The translations under genes were made by a program, and so were the position numbers. Positions 45,594 through 57,114 of a DNA stretch of 64,000 nucleotides are shown here, in pieces. This stretch comes from Dallia pectoralis. Its lineage: Eukaryota > Chordata > Actinopteri > Esociformes > Umbridae. The notes below the pieces were generated by a model, which was not told the origin of the DNA, ran no database searches, and saw nothing but the letters and a program-made list of their open reading frames with translations. The stretch spans positions 109,189 through 173,188 of the forward strand of contig CM055750.1 in NCBI GenBank assembly GCA_029465975.1. Reading direction: 5' to 3'. Numbering within the stretch: the stretch's first letter is position 1; the number at the start of each line of letters is the position of its first letter.

Positions 45594-46211
45594 CAAGTGG
45601 CAACCTTCCGGTCTCTCTCCTGAAACCAATAAGGAAGTAAGTTCAACTGCAATTCATTGACTGGCCTCTTGAGGCTGGCTCCAGAAGTGATTCAATCTGT
45701 ATCTCCCCCATGTTAAAATGATCAACTTTACAGCAGAAAAAAACAGGTTTACAGCCTGGTTCTCTATTTGGATTTGGTCCATACAGCTAATTTTGCCCTT
45801 CATAACAACTGTGAAGGGGGTGCATTTTTTTATAACTCATCCATTTAATTTATTAATATTTAAAGTTCTGCATAATTAAGGGTGTGTCCAGCGGATTCCC
45901 GCATTACCGGATGCCTGCATTTTCATAAATAGCGTAACATTTCTTAACACTGACTATATTTGGAAGTATTGTTTGACATGTCCTCAAAGATATGTGTAAG
46001 AATTTAGCCTATAATTACTCAGTAAACAGCATCCAGGCTTCTCAGCTCCATCCACGTACCGCCTATTTGAACATTTTGAACATTTATCCGGAAGTGACGC
46101 GCTGCCAAGATGGCGACGGTCGGCTACGCCCACTTTAGGCTTCAAAAACAGTCTTCAGAAACCTACGGGTGACGTCACGGATACTACGTCCATATCTTTA
46201 TACAGTCTATG
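45594..46211. mobile_element. 618-bp nonautonomous insertion inside the 30-bp array, 8-bp target duplication
   Basis: The 30-bp array breaks at 45593 and resumes at 46212, and ATTCAAAC is present on both sides (45586-45593 and 46212-46219), an exact 8-bp target duplication. The inserted sequence starts CAAGTGGCAACCTTCCGGTC and ends TCTTTATACAGTCTATG. It has no ORF. Both ends are familiar to me from teleost interspersed repeats, but I cannot name the family. Eight-base duplications are typical of hAT transposons; no long terminal inverted repeat is visible, so the class is tentative. Confidence 0.8.
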
Positions 46212-46255
46212 ATTCAAACACAACATACACTAGCATCACACATTCAAACACAACC
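46212..46255. repeat. Right-hand remainder of the 30-bp array
   Basis: One and a half units of the array (ATTCAAACACAACATACACT and on) continue right of the insertion, then end in single-copy sequence. Confidence 0.92.
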
Positions 46256-46363
46256 CTCAACCAACTGTGCACATCAAATGTTGGCAATATTTTACCATGC
46301 TTTACAAAACTATTCAAGTTCTGTCAAATTTCCTCGGTTTTGATGGACAGCATCCTTCACATA

Positions 46364-46440
46364 TCACAAAACTTTAATTGGATTTCTGTCTTTGCTCTGA
46401 CTAGGCCATTCAAGGACATTTGCCATTTTATACATAACAG
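46364..46440 (-). pseudogene. C-terminal fragment of a Tc1-like transposase
   Basis: On the minus strand, codons at about 46367-46423 read ANVLEWPSQSKDRNPIKVL. This matches the conserved Trp-Pro-Ser-Gln-Ser-x-Asp-x-Asn-Pro-Ile block that precedes the last catalytic acidic residue in Tc1/mariner transposases. Nothing else of the transposase is intact nearby, and no inverted ends were found, so it is an old relic. It is separate from the element at 28367-29525, which has lost exactly this part. Confidence 0.7.
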
Positions 46441-47286
46441 ACTCATTTACATTTGAAGCAGCCATACAAAAGACTTTCACCATACAAAAGCATAAAAATA
46501 TTCGATTTCCAAGGACAGGAGAGAAATATGTTATTTGAAATGGAGTATTTAACAAAATTGTGGATGTATTTCATTACATTTTGCTTTGCCCCTGATTTTG
46601 ATTTGTAATTTTTGGTTTAGGTGTTTTTTTGTTTAAAACATGAATTCCCTAAACTACATCTTTTCACAACTTCATTTCTTTAAGGATCCTTATTGCTCAG
46701 AGTTAAACATTTGCTTTGCAAGTTGTTACCCAAGAGAGAACCTAAACAAGAGAGAGAACCTAAACAAGAGAGAGAACCTAAACAAGAGAGAGAACCTACA
46801 TATTTTCTCTGTGCTTTATTTAAAAATAATATAAATCGTTTTTTCATTATTAAACACATTATCTGTGTTTTAACTTAAACTAGTTAATCTTACTTACTCT
46901 TATTAATGAAGTCAGTCATATCAGAGTTGACTGGTTATAGCCGATAGATATCGATATCAATTTGCATGCAAAAAACCTCAACAAGAAAGATAGAAAAATA
47001 TTTAGTGAAATAACATCTTCAATCTGTCATGATTGTAGTCTGGTCATGTCCTGTTTTGTCGGGTTAAGGCCCCTCCTGGTCCTTGTGTAATTGTTTTGTG
47101 ATATCTCATCCGCAGTCAATTGATTCGTAACACATGTGTTTGCCCCTGACCTGTGTCTAGTTTACCCTCATTAGTTCTTATTTTTTTTCAATGAAAACCC
47201 TACCTAGTGAAGCTTTAACACCGACACTAAAGGGTAAGTGACAGTTTTGCCACCAAAGATCCCTTGCAAAGTGTTTTCAAGACAGA
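46441..47286. other. Mostly unique; small 18-bp repeat and a possible LTR scrap
   Basis: Four copies of an 18-bp unit (AGAGAGAACCTAAACA core) lie at 46731-46798. From 47026 the sequence TGTCATGATTGTAGTCTGGT, followed by gypsy-LTR-like text to about 47190, may be the start of a truncated LTR; this is a weak call. Confidence 0.4.
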
Positions 47287-48294
47287 CTAACTGGTGTAGG
47301 GTTAGGGTTAGACCACAGTAGACCTCCGTCAAACTGGTGTAGGGTTAGACCACAGTAGACCTCCCTCTAACTGGTGTAGGGTTAGACCACAGTAGACCTC
47401 CCTCTAACTGGTGTAGGGTTAGGGTTAGACCACAGTAGACCTCCGTCTAACTGGTGTAGGGTTAGGGTTAGACCTCCCTCTAACTGGTGTAGGGTTAGGG
47501 TTAGACCACAGTAGACCTCCCTCTAACTGGTGTAGGGTTAGACCACAGTAGACCTCCCTCTAACTGGTGTAGGGTTAGACCACAGTAGACCTCCCTCTAA
47601 CTGGTGTAGGGTTAGACCACAGTAGACCTCCCTCTAACTGGTGTAGGGTTAGGGTTAGACCACAGTAGACCTCCGTCTAACTGGTGTAGGGTTAGGGTTA
47701 GACCACAGTAGACCTCCCTCTAACTGGTGTAGGGTTAGACCACAGTAGACCTCCCTCTAACTGGTGTAGGGTTAGACCACAGTAGACCTTCCTCTAACTG
47801 GTGTAGGGTTAGGGTTAGACCACAGTAGACCTCCCTCTAACTGGTGTAGGGTTAGCGTAAGACCACAGTAGACCTCCCTCTAACTGGTGTAGGGTTAGGG
47901 TTAGACCACAGTAGACCTCCCTCTAACTGGTGTAGGGTTAGGGTTAGACCACAGTAGACCTCCGTCTAACTGGTGTAGGGTTAGGTTTAGACCACAGTAG
48001 ACCTCCCTCTAACTGGTGTAGGGTTAGGGTTAGACCACAGTAGACCTCCCTCTAACTGGTGTAGGGTTAGGGTTAGACCACAGTAGACCTGCCTCTAACT
48101 GGTGTAGGGTTAGACCACAGTAGACCTCCCTCTAACTGGTGTAGGGTTAGACCACAGTAGACCTCCCTCTAACTGGTGTAGGGTTAGGGTTAGACCACAG
48201 TAGACCTCCCTCTAACTGGTGTAGGGTTAGCGTAAGACCACAGTAGACCTCCCTCTAACTGGTGTAGGGTTAGGGTTAGACCACAGTAGACCTC
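47287..48294. repeat. 37/43-bp minisatellite containing TTAGGG
   Basis: About 25 units of AACTGGTGTAGGGTTAGACC then ACAGTAGACCTCCCTCT. Units have either GGGTTAG (37 bp) or GGGTTAGGGTTAG (43 bp), so one telomere-like hexamer is gained or lost inside the unit. Confidence 0.95.
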
Positions 48295-48716
48295 GATCTG
48301 TTTGCATAAAGCAGTTAGGTGAACAATGTATTCAGTATACAAACTTCACAGTGACATTATACGTCCAGGAAAACATGGAAGTGAACATTTAAATGGAGAT
48401 CTTTGGCCCTGACCTTCATGGGTACCCCAGAGGCGAACAAACAGATGCTTAGCAACCAGACCACACTAACCCAAATCCAACAAAGGTGAAAGGTCAAATT
48501 AGGTGCCAGTCATGTAGTGGATATGGAATGTAAATAGGTAGAGAGGCTCTGGGGCCTTGAAGGACATGAAGGGGTGTGGGTGAAATTACAGACATCTGAC
48601 ACGGAAGAAGAAACCATGTAATTGTAATATGTGGTACACAAGGGAACATCCACCATATGCTGAAAACATTCTTGCTGTATCAGTTGGCAGTTGGCTGAAT
48701 TAACGGACAACGTGTG

Positions 48717-48723
<7 letters not shown>

Positions 48724-48762
<39 letters not shown>

Positions 48763-48790
48763 CTGTGTGTGTGTGTGTGTGTGTGAGAGA
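48724..48790. repeat. GT microsatellite
   Basis: A (GT)n run with two interruptions, followed by a short GA-rich tract. Confidence 0.95.
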
Positions 48791-48861
48791 GTGAAGGGTG
48801 AAGAGTAAGAGAGAGAGAGTAGGATGTCAGGTCATTTGCACCTTAACCTAACCCTAACCTA

Positions 48862-50712
48862 CAGTTCAGTTAAACCCTACACTGTACAGTGATGGCCAGA
48901 GGTTTGTCAGAAGCGTGTTCAGTTAAACCCTACACTGTACAGTGATGGCCAGAGGTTTGTCAGAAGCGTGTTCAGTAAACCCTACACTGTACAGTGATGG
49001 CCAGAGGTTTGTCAGAAGCGTGTTCAGTAAACCCTACACTGTACAGTGATTGCCAGAGGTTTGTCAGAAGCGTGTTCAGTAAACCCTACACTGTACATTG
49101 ATGGCCAGAGGTTTGTCAGAAGCGTGTTCAGTAAACCCTACACTGTACAGTGATGGCCAGAGGTTTGTCAGAAGCGTGTTCAGTAAACCCTACACTGTAC
49201 AGTGATGGCCAGAGGTTTGGTTTGTCACTGTACAGTGATGGCCAGAGGTTTGTTCAGTAAACCCTACACTGTACAGTGATGGCCAGAGGTTTGTCAGAAG
49301 CGTGTTCAGTAAACCCTACACTGTACATTGATGGCCAGAGGTTTGTCAGAAGCGTGTTCAGTAAACCCTACACTGTACATTGATGGCCAGAGGTTTGTCA
49401 GAAGCGTGTTCAGTAAACCCTACACTGTACATTGATGGCCAGAGGTTTGTCAGAAGCGTGTTCAGTAAACCCTACACTGTACAGTGATGGCCAGAGGTCT
49501 GTCAGAAGCGTGTTCAGTAAACCCTACACTGTACAGTGATGGCCAGAGGTTTGTCAGAAGCGTGTTCAGTTAAACCCTACACTGTACAGTGATGGCCAGA
49601 GGTTTGTCAGAAGCGTGTTCAGTTAAACCCTACACTGTACAGTGATGGCCAGAGGTTTGTCAGAAGCGTGTTCAGTAAACCCTACACTGTACAGTGATGG
49701 CCAGAGGTTTGTCAGAAGCGTGTTCAGTAAACCCTACACTGTACAGTGATGGCCAGAGGTTTGTCAGAAGCGTGTTCAGTAAACCCTACACTGTACAGTG
49801 ATGGCCAGAGGTTTGTCAGAAGCGTGTTCAGTAAACCCTACACTGTACAGTGATGGCCAGAGGTTTGTCAGAAGCGTGTTCAGTAAACCCTACACTGTAC
49901 ATTGATGGCCAGAGGTTTGTCAGAAGCGTGTTCAGTAAACCCTACACTGTACATTGATGGCCAGAGGTTTGTCAGAAGCGTGTTCAGTAAACCCTACACT
50001 GTACATTGATGGCCAGAGGTTTGTCAGAAGCGTGTTCAGTAAACCCTACACTGTACAGTGATGGCCAGAGGTCTGTCAGAAGCGTGTTCAGTAAACCCTA
50101 CACTGTACATTGATGGCCAGAGGTTTGTCAGAAGCGTGTTCAGTAAACCCTACACTGTACAGTGATGGCCAGAGGTTTGTCAGAAGCGTGTTCAGTAAAC
50201 CCTACACTGTACAGTGATGGCCAGAGGTCTGTCAGAAGCGTGTTCAGTAAACCCTACACTGTACAGTGATGGCCAGAGGTTTGTCAGAAGCGTGTTCAGT
50301 AAACCCTACACTGTACAGTGATGGCCAGAGGTTTGTCAGAAGCGTGTTCAGTAAACCCTACACTGTACAGTGATGGCCAGAGGTTTGTCAGAAGCGTGTT
50401 CAGTAAACCCTACACTGTACAGTGATGGCCAGAGGTCTGTCAGAAGCGTGTTCAGTAAACCCTACACTGTACAGTGATGGCCAGAGGTCTGTCAGAAGCG
50501 TGTTCAGTAAACCCTACACTGTACAGTGATGGCCAGAGGTCTGTCAGAAGCGTGTTCAGTAAACCCTACACTGTACAGTGATGGCCAGAGGTCTGTCAGA
50601 AGCGTGTTCAGTAAACCCTACACTGTACAGTGATGGCCAGAGGTCTGTCAGAAGCGTGTTCAGTAAACCCTACACTGTACAGTGATGGCCAGAGGTCTGT
50701 CAGAAGCATGTT
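48862..50712. repeat. 52-bp minisatellite with a 12-bp palindrome, about 35 copies
   Basis: Units GTGTTCAGTAAACCCTACAC then TGTACAGTGATGGCCAGAGG then TTTGTCAGAAGC. CACTGTACAGTG is a perfect palindrome in most copies; a subset has CACTGTACATTG. A shuffled unit lies at about 49216-49256. Confidence 0.96.
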
Positions 50713-51918
50713 CGGGTATACTGAGAGAGAATTGACTGTTATTTTGTTACTGGTCTCTTCCTCACTGCTCATTCAACATAATTGCATTAAAGACAATGGT
50801 GTAATAAAAAAAGAAGGTAAATAAGACATTTTCTCATTAACTCTGTATTTTCATTTTTAATGCTTCCGCCATTATACTGTCATTAGCCTGCCGTCATAGA
50901 GGAATAGGAGAAAACTTGAACTATATGTAATTGTAGTGAATGACTGAGGAGGCAGAACCAAACGAAGGTAATTGGATCATCTTACTTGACATGTCATCAC
51001 ATTTCTAAATGAAATACAACATTACACAGGATAGATAATCCATTTTATGACACATTTGGCAAAACTAAAGTTTCAAAGGAAATGGGACACAAAAGCGGAG
51101 AGAAATATTTCCATGGAAGACAAGTCTTAAAACCTAAATTAAGAATCAGATTAACGTTATGACAGGCTTCATGAATAATTCAGATAGCGTTTATTTTGCA
51201 GGAAGTCAACTGTAAAACATATTTGTCTTTCCCGGGTCCCCATTCTCTCATATACTCCACATTTCATCTACAACCAATATTGATGGATAGCGTTATAAAA
51301 TAAACTAATCAAATCTGATATTTCATCTCCTCTGCCTTCATCATTAAGAAGCAAAACCATCAAAATATTAAAAGTATAAATCAAAGGTCACAGGAGGGAA
51401 AAAAGTTATTGTTTTAACAGGATGACAAAATCATTAGGATGGAATTTATGAGCCCGGCTGGAAGTCCTTTATATCATCTGGTCTTGGCACGTCTCTATGA
51501 GGTCCCAGGCGTGGTTCTCACTCTCTCATTTAAACAGTGATGGTTCCATTTCTGTCCCCCTCACTGTAACCGCAGGGTCTGTGGCAGAAGACAGGCCACT
51601 CTTCCCCTTCACTAAATTGGCAAATCGGTATTCTAGAATTCCCACCACCATATCCTTAAGTTTCACTTGTGAATCGTTTTGGAAGGATGCTGGCTTGAAT
51701 TGGGATCTGAATTTGATGGAGGTGTTTTCCATTGAACATTTGTATGTGTGCAACCATGACAGACATAATTGTACTGTGTTTCTACAGTTGGTTGTGAAAC
51801 TTTAGTTGAAATGTTTCCTTTGCCCTCAAAGAAGCCAGTCAGTGCACAGTTAATTAGGAAAACAAGGGTGTGTGTTTGTGTGTGGACAATGAACAGTGAA
51901 CCAATACTAATGTGTACA
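50713..51918. other. Unique sequence, nothing recognised
   Basis: About 1.2 kb of single-copy sequence. An open frame of 102 codons at 51497-51805 has no recognisable domain or splice-site support. Confidence 0.5.
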
Positions 51919-52080
51919 TGGCATTTCAGTTAAACTGTAAAGATATGGCCAGAGATTTTGGCATTTCAGTTAAACTGTACAGATATGGCCAGAGGTTTGG
52001 CATTTCAGTTAAACTGTACAGATATGGCCAGAGGTTTGGCATTTCAGTTAAACTGTACAGATATGGCCAGAGGTTTGTCA
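51919..52080. repeat. 39-bp repeat, four copies, related to the 52-bp array
   Basis: Units TTTGGCATTTCAGTTAAACT then GTACAGATATGGCCAGAGG. The order CAGTTAAAC, TGTACAG, ATGGCCAGAGGTTT is the same as in the 52-bp unit at 48862-50712. Confidence 0.92.
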
Positions 52081-53009
52081 ATACCAATGTCAACCTTAAA
52101 CTTTAAACTTTTTAACCCAGTATTACTATTACTTGTGGTGTCAAATTATGGTCATTATTGAAAATAAATGTATCTTATCAGTTGTCTCTCCCACCTTTCC
52201 CCAGATATCAGTGTGCTATAATGCCTGAGAGGCATTTTAAATTATTTTTTCCAAATTCCTATTCATAAGGAGGCCACGTAATTGGCTTATTTATGCCCTT
52301 TTCAGACCGCTAGAGCGATAAAGTGAGGACATCATTCAGAGCTGTCAATCAAACTGATTGTTCACATGGAAACACTGAGCAGAAGCCAATAAGGAAGGTT
52401 CCAGTTGACGTTTCAGTTAGATGGGCTTCTCAAAGCTGTCCTTATTGTGTTGAAATATGACTTCAATTGAAAGAGGATTGCTGCCACATTACAGAAGAGT
52501 TGTGGTATCCCAGGAGCTTGTGTTAGCGTCTGTGTGCGTGTTTGAGTATTGGTACTGACAGTGTGTGACTTGAAATGTCCAAAACGGTTGGAATTGGTTA
52601 ATTTTGGCAAAGCAGAAAGGTTGGATGATGAACGATAATCATTGTTAATGTGCTGATTGTGAATGTGTCAATTGGAATACATTGTGGAGATTCCTGCCAG
52701 CTAAAGTTTAAATGGCAACTGACTGGAGAGCAGCTTTTGTACATTACATCTCTGCCACACTGGGTTTATGTTGTGATTTTCTCAAACTTACTGTCATCTT
52801 CCGATGGGCCGACAAACTCTTCATGTAACGCACACTAAATAACAATCCAATAAAGAACAGGAAGAGCAAAACAACATCAAAGCAATGTATTTCCATTTTA
52901 TTAATGTTATTCATAGTTGCTCAGACATGTTTATATACAAATACAGACCTTATGATAATTATGTATTTTTTGTCAGTTTTTAGTTGTTGATATACTGGAT
53001 AAAAAGCAG
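52081..53009. other. Unique sequence, nothing recognised
   Basis: Single-copy sequence. No exon, RNA gene or mobile element seen. Confidence 0.5.
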
Positions 53010-53330
53010 GTCAGTCGATACGTATGCCCCTCCCCCCAAGAGTAATCAGAGGACTGGGGGTGGGTCGGTCGATACTTATGCCCCTCCCCCAAGAGGAATC
53101 AGAGGACTGGGGGTGGGTCGGTCGATACTTATGCCCCTCCCCCAAGAGGAATCAGAGGACTGGGGGTGGGTCGGTCGATACTTATGCCCCTCCCCCAAGA
53201 GGAATCAGAGGACTGGGGGTGGGTCGGTCGATACTTATGCCCCTCCCCCAAGAGGAATCAGAGGACTGGGGGTGGGTCGGTCGATACTTATGCCCCTCCC
53301 CCAAGAGGAATCAGAGGACAGGGGGCGGGT
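53010..53330. repeat. 53-bp minisatellite, six copies
   Basis: Units TCGGTCGATACTTATGCCCC then TCCCCCAAGAGGAATCAGAG and GACTGGGGGTGGG, nearly identical. The flanking C-run and G-run (CCCCTCCCCC and GGGGGTGGG) can pair with each other within a unit. Confidence 0.95.
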
Positions 53331-53385
53331 CCTGATTACAAGCATGAGAGGGTATGCAGAATGAACACACAAGGATGTTGGACAC

Positions 53386-53812
53386 AGTCTGACCCTGACC
53401 CGGTGCTTGGGTCTAACCCTGACCCGGTGTTTGGGTCTAACCCTGACCCGGTGTTTGGGTCTAACCCTGACCCGGTGTTTGGGTCTAACCCTGACCCGGC
53501 CAGTGTTTGGGTCTAACCCTAACCCGGTGTTTGGGTCTAACCCTAACCCGGCCAGTGTTTGGGTCTAACCCTGACCCGGCCAGTGTTTGGGTCTAACCCT
53601 GACCCGGCCAGTGTTTGGGTCTAACCCTGACCCGGCCAGTGTTTGGGTCTAACCCTGACCCGGCCAGTGTTTGGGTCTAACCCTAACCCGGCCAGTGTTT
53701 GGGTCTAACCCTAACCCGGCCAGTGTTTGGGTCTAACCCTGACCCGGCCAGTGTTTGGGTCTAACCCTAACCCGGCCAGTGTTTGGGTCTAAGCCGGACA
53801 GTGTTTGTGTCT
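53386..53812. repeat. 24/28-bp minisatellite with CTAACCCT
   Basis: Units CTAACCCTGACCCGGTGTTT (24-bp type) and the same with CCAGT inserted (28-bp type). The 24-bp type is on the left and the 28-bp type on the right. Confidence 0.94.
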
Positions 53813-54716
53813 CTCTAAAACATGAGAGATGGTGAGCTGTTTTTAAATCCTGGTGACAACAGAATGCTTCAAACCAAACCCGGTATAGACTTAGCTGAGC
53901 TAATCTATCTGGTTTGGTGGGGGGGGAGATGTACACAGATTGTTCTGGCATGGCAGATGCTTCATGGTTAAGGCAAGGGATTACCTCATCGTGGCCAAAT
54001 AAAGGAGCTGAGTCCCATTCAGTGTGGCAATAGTTAATGAGACACACACACACATACTATCACACAAAAGCACGCAGTGCTGCTTGTTTATAACCGCACA
54101 TACACACCTCTCTCCATCACAAACATACAGACCTCTCTCCATCACACACATACACACCTCTCTCCATCACACACACCTCTCTCCATCACACACACACACA
54201 CACACCTCTCTCCATCACACACATACACATACACGGTTACACAGTCTCTCATCTCAGAAATACATTCGTACATTTCAGAAGGCATGTCAGAATGCAGACT
54301 ATGTCTACGTGAAATACAGCGTAAGGTTGCTGGAGGACTCAACCTCAAAAGGGGAAAACAATACAGCTTGTCTACAAATAATCACCTTCCTACGTAATTT
54401 CCCAAGAACCAGAATATCATCTGATCGGATGCCTTCTTTTCAATGCGATGCAAATCACACGACTTGGAAGAAAAGAGAGAATCCAACATTTAACAGAGTT
54501 CTAAGAAACAAAAACAAAAGAGAAAATTCACTTATTTTTTCATTTTTTTTTTTTACATGTTTTGTAATTAAATCCATGCTTATGTCACATATGATACTAG
54601 CAAGATCGTTCCTTGGAAGAAAAAAAACCCAACAACGACATTCCGTACTTTAAATGTTGGATCTGTCAACATTCTATCAATCACTGATAACCGAGAAAAG
54701 CATAAACATGTAACAA
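53813..54716. other. Unique sequence with a CA-rich stretch
   Basis: At 54040-54235 ACACACCTCTCTCCATCACA recurs irregularly. The rest is single-copy AT-rich sequence without a supported exon. Confidence 0.5.
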
Positions 54717-56903
54717 TGTCCATGTGTGTTCTGTTCTAAATGGGTCCATGTGTGTTCTGTTCTAAATGGGTCCACGTGTGTTCTGTTCTAAATGGGTCCA
54801 CGTGTGTTCTGTTCTAAATGGGTCCATGTGTGTTCTGTTCTAAATGGGTCCATGTGTGTTCTGTTCTAAATAGGTCCACGTGTGTTCTGTTCTAAATGGG
54901 TCCACGTGTGTTCTGTTGTAAATGGGTCCATGTGTGTTCTGTTGTAAATGGGTCCATGTGTGTTCCGTTCTAAATGGGTCCACGTGTGTTCTGTTCTAAA
55001 TGGGTCCACGTGTGTTCTGTTCTAAATGGGTCCACGTGTGTTCTGTTGTAAATGGGTCCACGTGTGTTCTGTTGTAAATGGGTCCATGTGTGTTCTGTTG
55101 TAAATGGGTCCATGTGTGTTTTGTTCTAAATGGGTCCATGTGTGTTCTGTTATAAATGGGTCCATGTGTGTTTTGATGTAAATGGGTCCACGTGTGTTCT
55201 GTTCTAAATGGGTCCACATGTGTTCTGTTCTAAATGGGTCCATGTGTGTTCCGTTCTAAATGGGTCCACATGTGTTCTGTTCTAAATGGGTCCATGTGTG
55301 TTCTGTTCTAAATGGGTCCACGTGTGTTCCGTTCTAAATGGGTCTATGTGTGTTCTGTTCTAAATGGGTCCATGTGGGTTCTGTTCTAAATGGGTCCATG
55401 TGTGTTCTGTTGTAAATGGGTCTATGTGTGTTCTGTTCTAAATGGGTCCATGTGTGTTCTGTTCTAAATGGGTCTATGTGTGTTCTTTTCTAAATGGGTC
55501 CATGTGTGTTCTGTTGTAAATGGGTGCATGTGTGTTATGTTCTAAATGGGTCCATGTGTGTTCTATGTAAATGGATCTATGTGTGTTCTATTCTAAATGG
55601 GTCCATGTGTGTTCTGTTCTAAATGGGTCCACGTGTGTTCAGTTGTAAATGGGTCTATGTGTGTTCTGTTCTAAATGGGTGCATGTGTGTCATGTTCTAA
55701 ATGGGTCCATGTGTGTTCTGTTGTAAATGGATCTATGTGTGTTCTATTCTAAATGGGTCCATGTGTGTTCTGTTCTAAATGGGTCCACGTGTGTTCAGTT
55801 GTAAATGGGTCTATGTGTGTTCTGTTGTAAATGGGTCTGTGTGTTCCGTTCTAAATGGGTCCATGTGTGTTCTGTTCTAAATGGGTCCACGTGTGTTCTG
55901 TTGTAAATGGGTCCACGTGTGTTCTGTTGTAAATGGGTCCATGTGTGTTGTGTTCTAAATGGGTCCATGTGTGTTCTGTTGTAAATGGGTCCATGTGTGT
56001 TCTGTTCTCAATAGGTCTATGTGTGTTGTGTTCTAAATGGGTCCACGTGTGTTCTGTTCTAAATGGGTCCACGAGTGTTCTGTTGTAAATGGGTCCATGT
56101 GTGTTCTGTTGTAAATGGGTCCATGTGTGTTCTGTTCTAAATGGGTCCATGTGTGTTTTGTTATAAATGGGTCCATGTGTGTTGTGTTCTAAATGGGTCC
56201 ATGTGTGTTCTGTTGTAAATTGGTCTATGTGTGTTGTGTTCTAAATGGGTCTATGTGTGTTCAGTTCTAAATGGGTCTATGTGTGTTCTGTTCTAAATGG
56301 GTCCACATGTGTTCTGTTCTAAATGGGTCCACGTGTGTTCTATTCTAAATGGGTCCATGTGTGTTCTGTTCTAAATGGGTCCACATGTGTTCTGTTCTAA
56401 ATGGGTCCACATGTGTTCTGTTCTAAATGGGTCCACGTGTGTTCTGTTCTAAATGGGTCCATGTGTGTTCTGTTCTAAATGGGTTCATGTGTGTTCTGTT
56501 CTAAATGGGTCCATGTGTGTTCTGTTGTAAATGGGTCCATGTGTGTTCTGTTGTAAATGGGTCCACGTGTGTTCTGTTCTAAATGGGTCCACGAGTGTTC
56601 TGTTGTAAATGGGTCCATGTGTGTTCTGTTGTAAATGGGTCCATGTGTGTTCTGTTCTAAATGGGTCCACGTGTGTTCTGTTCTAAATGGGTCCACGAGT
56701 GTTCTGTTGTAAATGGGTCCATGTGTGTTCTGTTGTAAATGGGTCCATGTGTGTTCTGTTTTAAATGGGTCCACGTGTGTTCTGTTCTAAATGGGTCCAC
56801 GTGTGTTCTGTTCTAAATGGGTCCATGTGGGTTCTGTTGTAAATCGGTCCATGTGTGTTCTGTTCTAAATGGGTCTATGTGTGTTCTGTTCTAAATGGGT
56901 CCA
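54717..56903. repeat. 26-bp minisatellite, about 84 copies
   Basis: Units TGGGTCCATGTGTGTTCTGT then TCTAAA. Variants: CATG/CACG, TCTAAA/TGTAAA, TCC/TCT. The number is from length divided by period. Confidence 0.97.
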
Positions 56904-57114
56904 GATGTACAGGTCCAGATGTATAGGTGCAGGTGTGTACAGCTCGTGATTTCTCCTGGCATTGTGAGGGATCGCAGATTACGTTTTCAATTATTCGTTC
57001 ACTTGTGTACCCCTCAAATTCTTCTGTGTTCATAGGTATGTGTTTTGTTTTCTTTTTTTTTGAAAATACGTACAAATTAAATGAATACTTTAATATCAAA
57101 CACTATTTACATCA
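56904..57114. other. Short unique spacer
   Basis: Single-copy sequence between two arrays. Confidence 0.5.

Noticed and set aside
41924..45652. Open frames of 1242 (minus) and 1105 (plus) codons as giant repeat proteins
   Set aside because: They follow from a 30-bp period without stops; both strands are open at once, there is no domain or splice evidence, and the frame ends where the array ends.
47026..47190. Truncated gypsy LTR
   Set aside because: Only the TGTCATG start and general style fit; there is no end, polyadenylation signal or adjoining element, so it is only mentioned under the flanking region.
51497..51805. 102-codon open frame as a small gene
   Set aside because: No recognisable domain, no splice sites or codon pattern that would separate it from chance.
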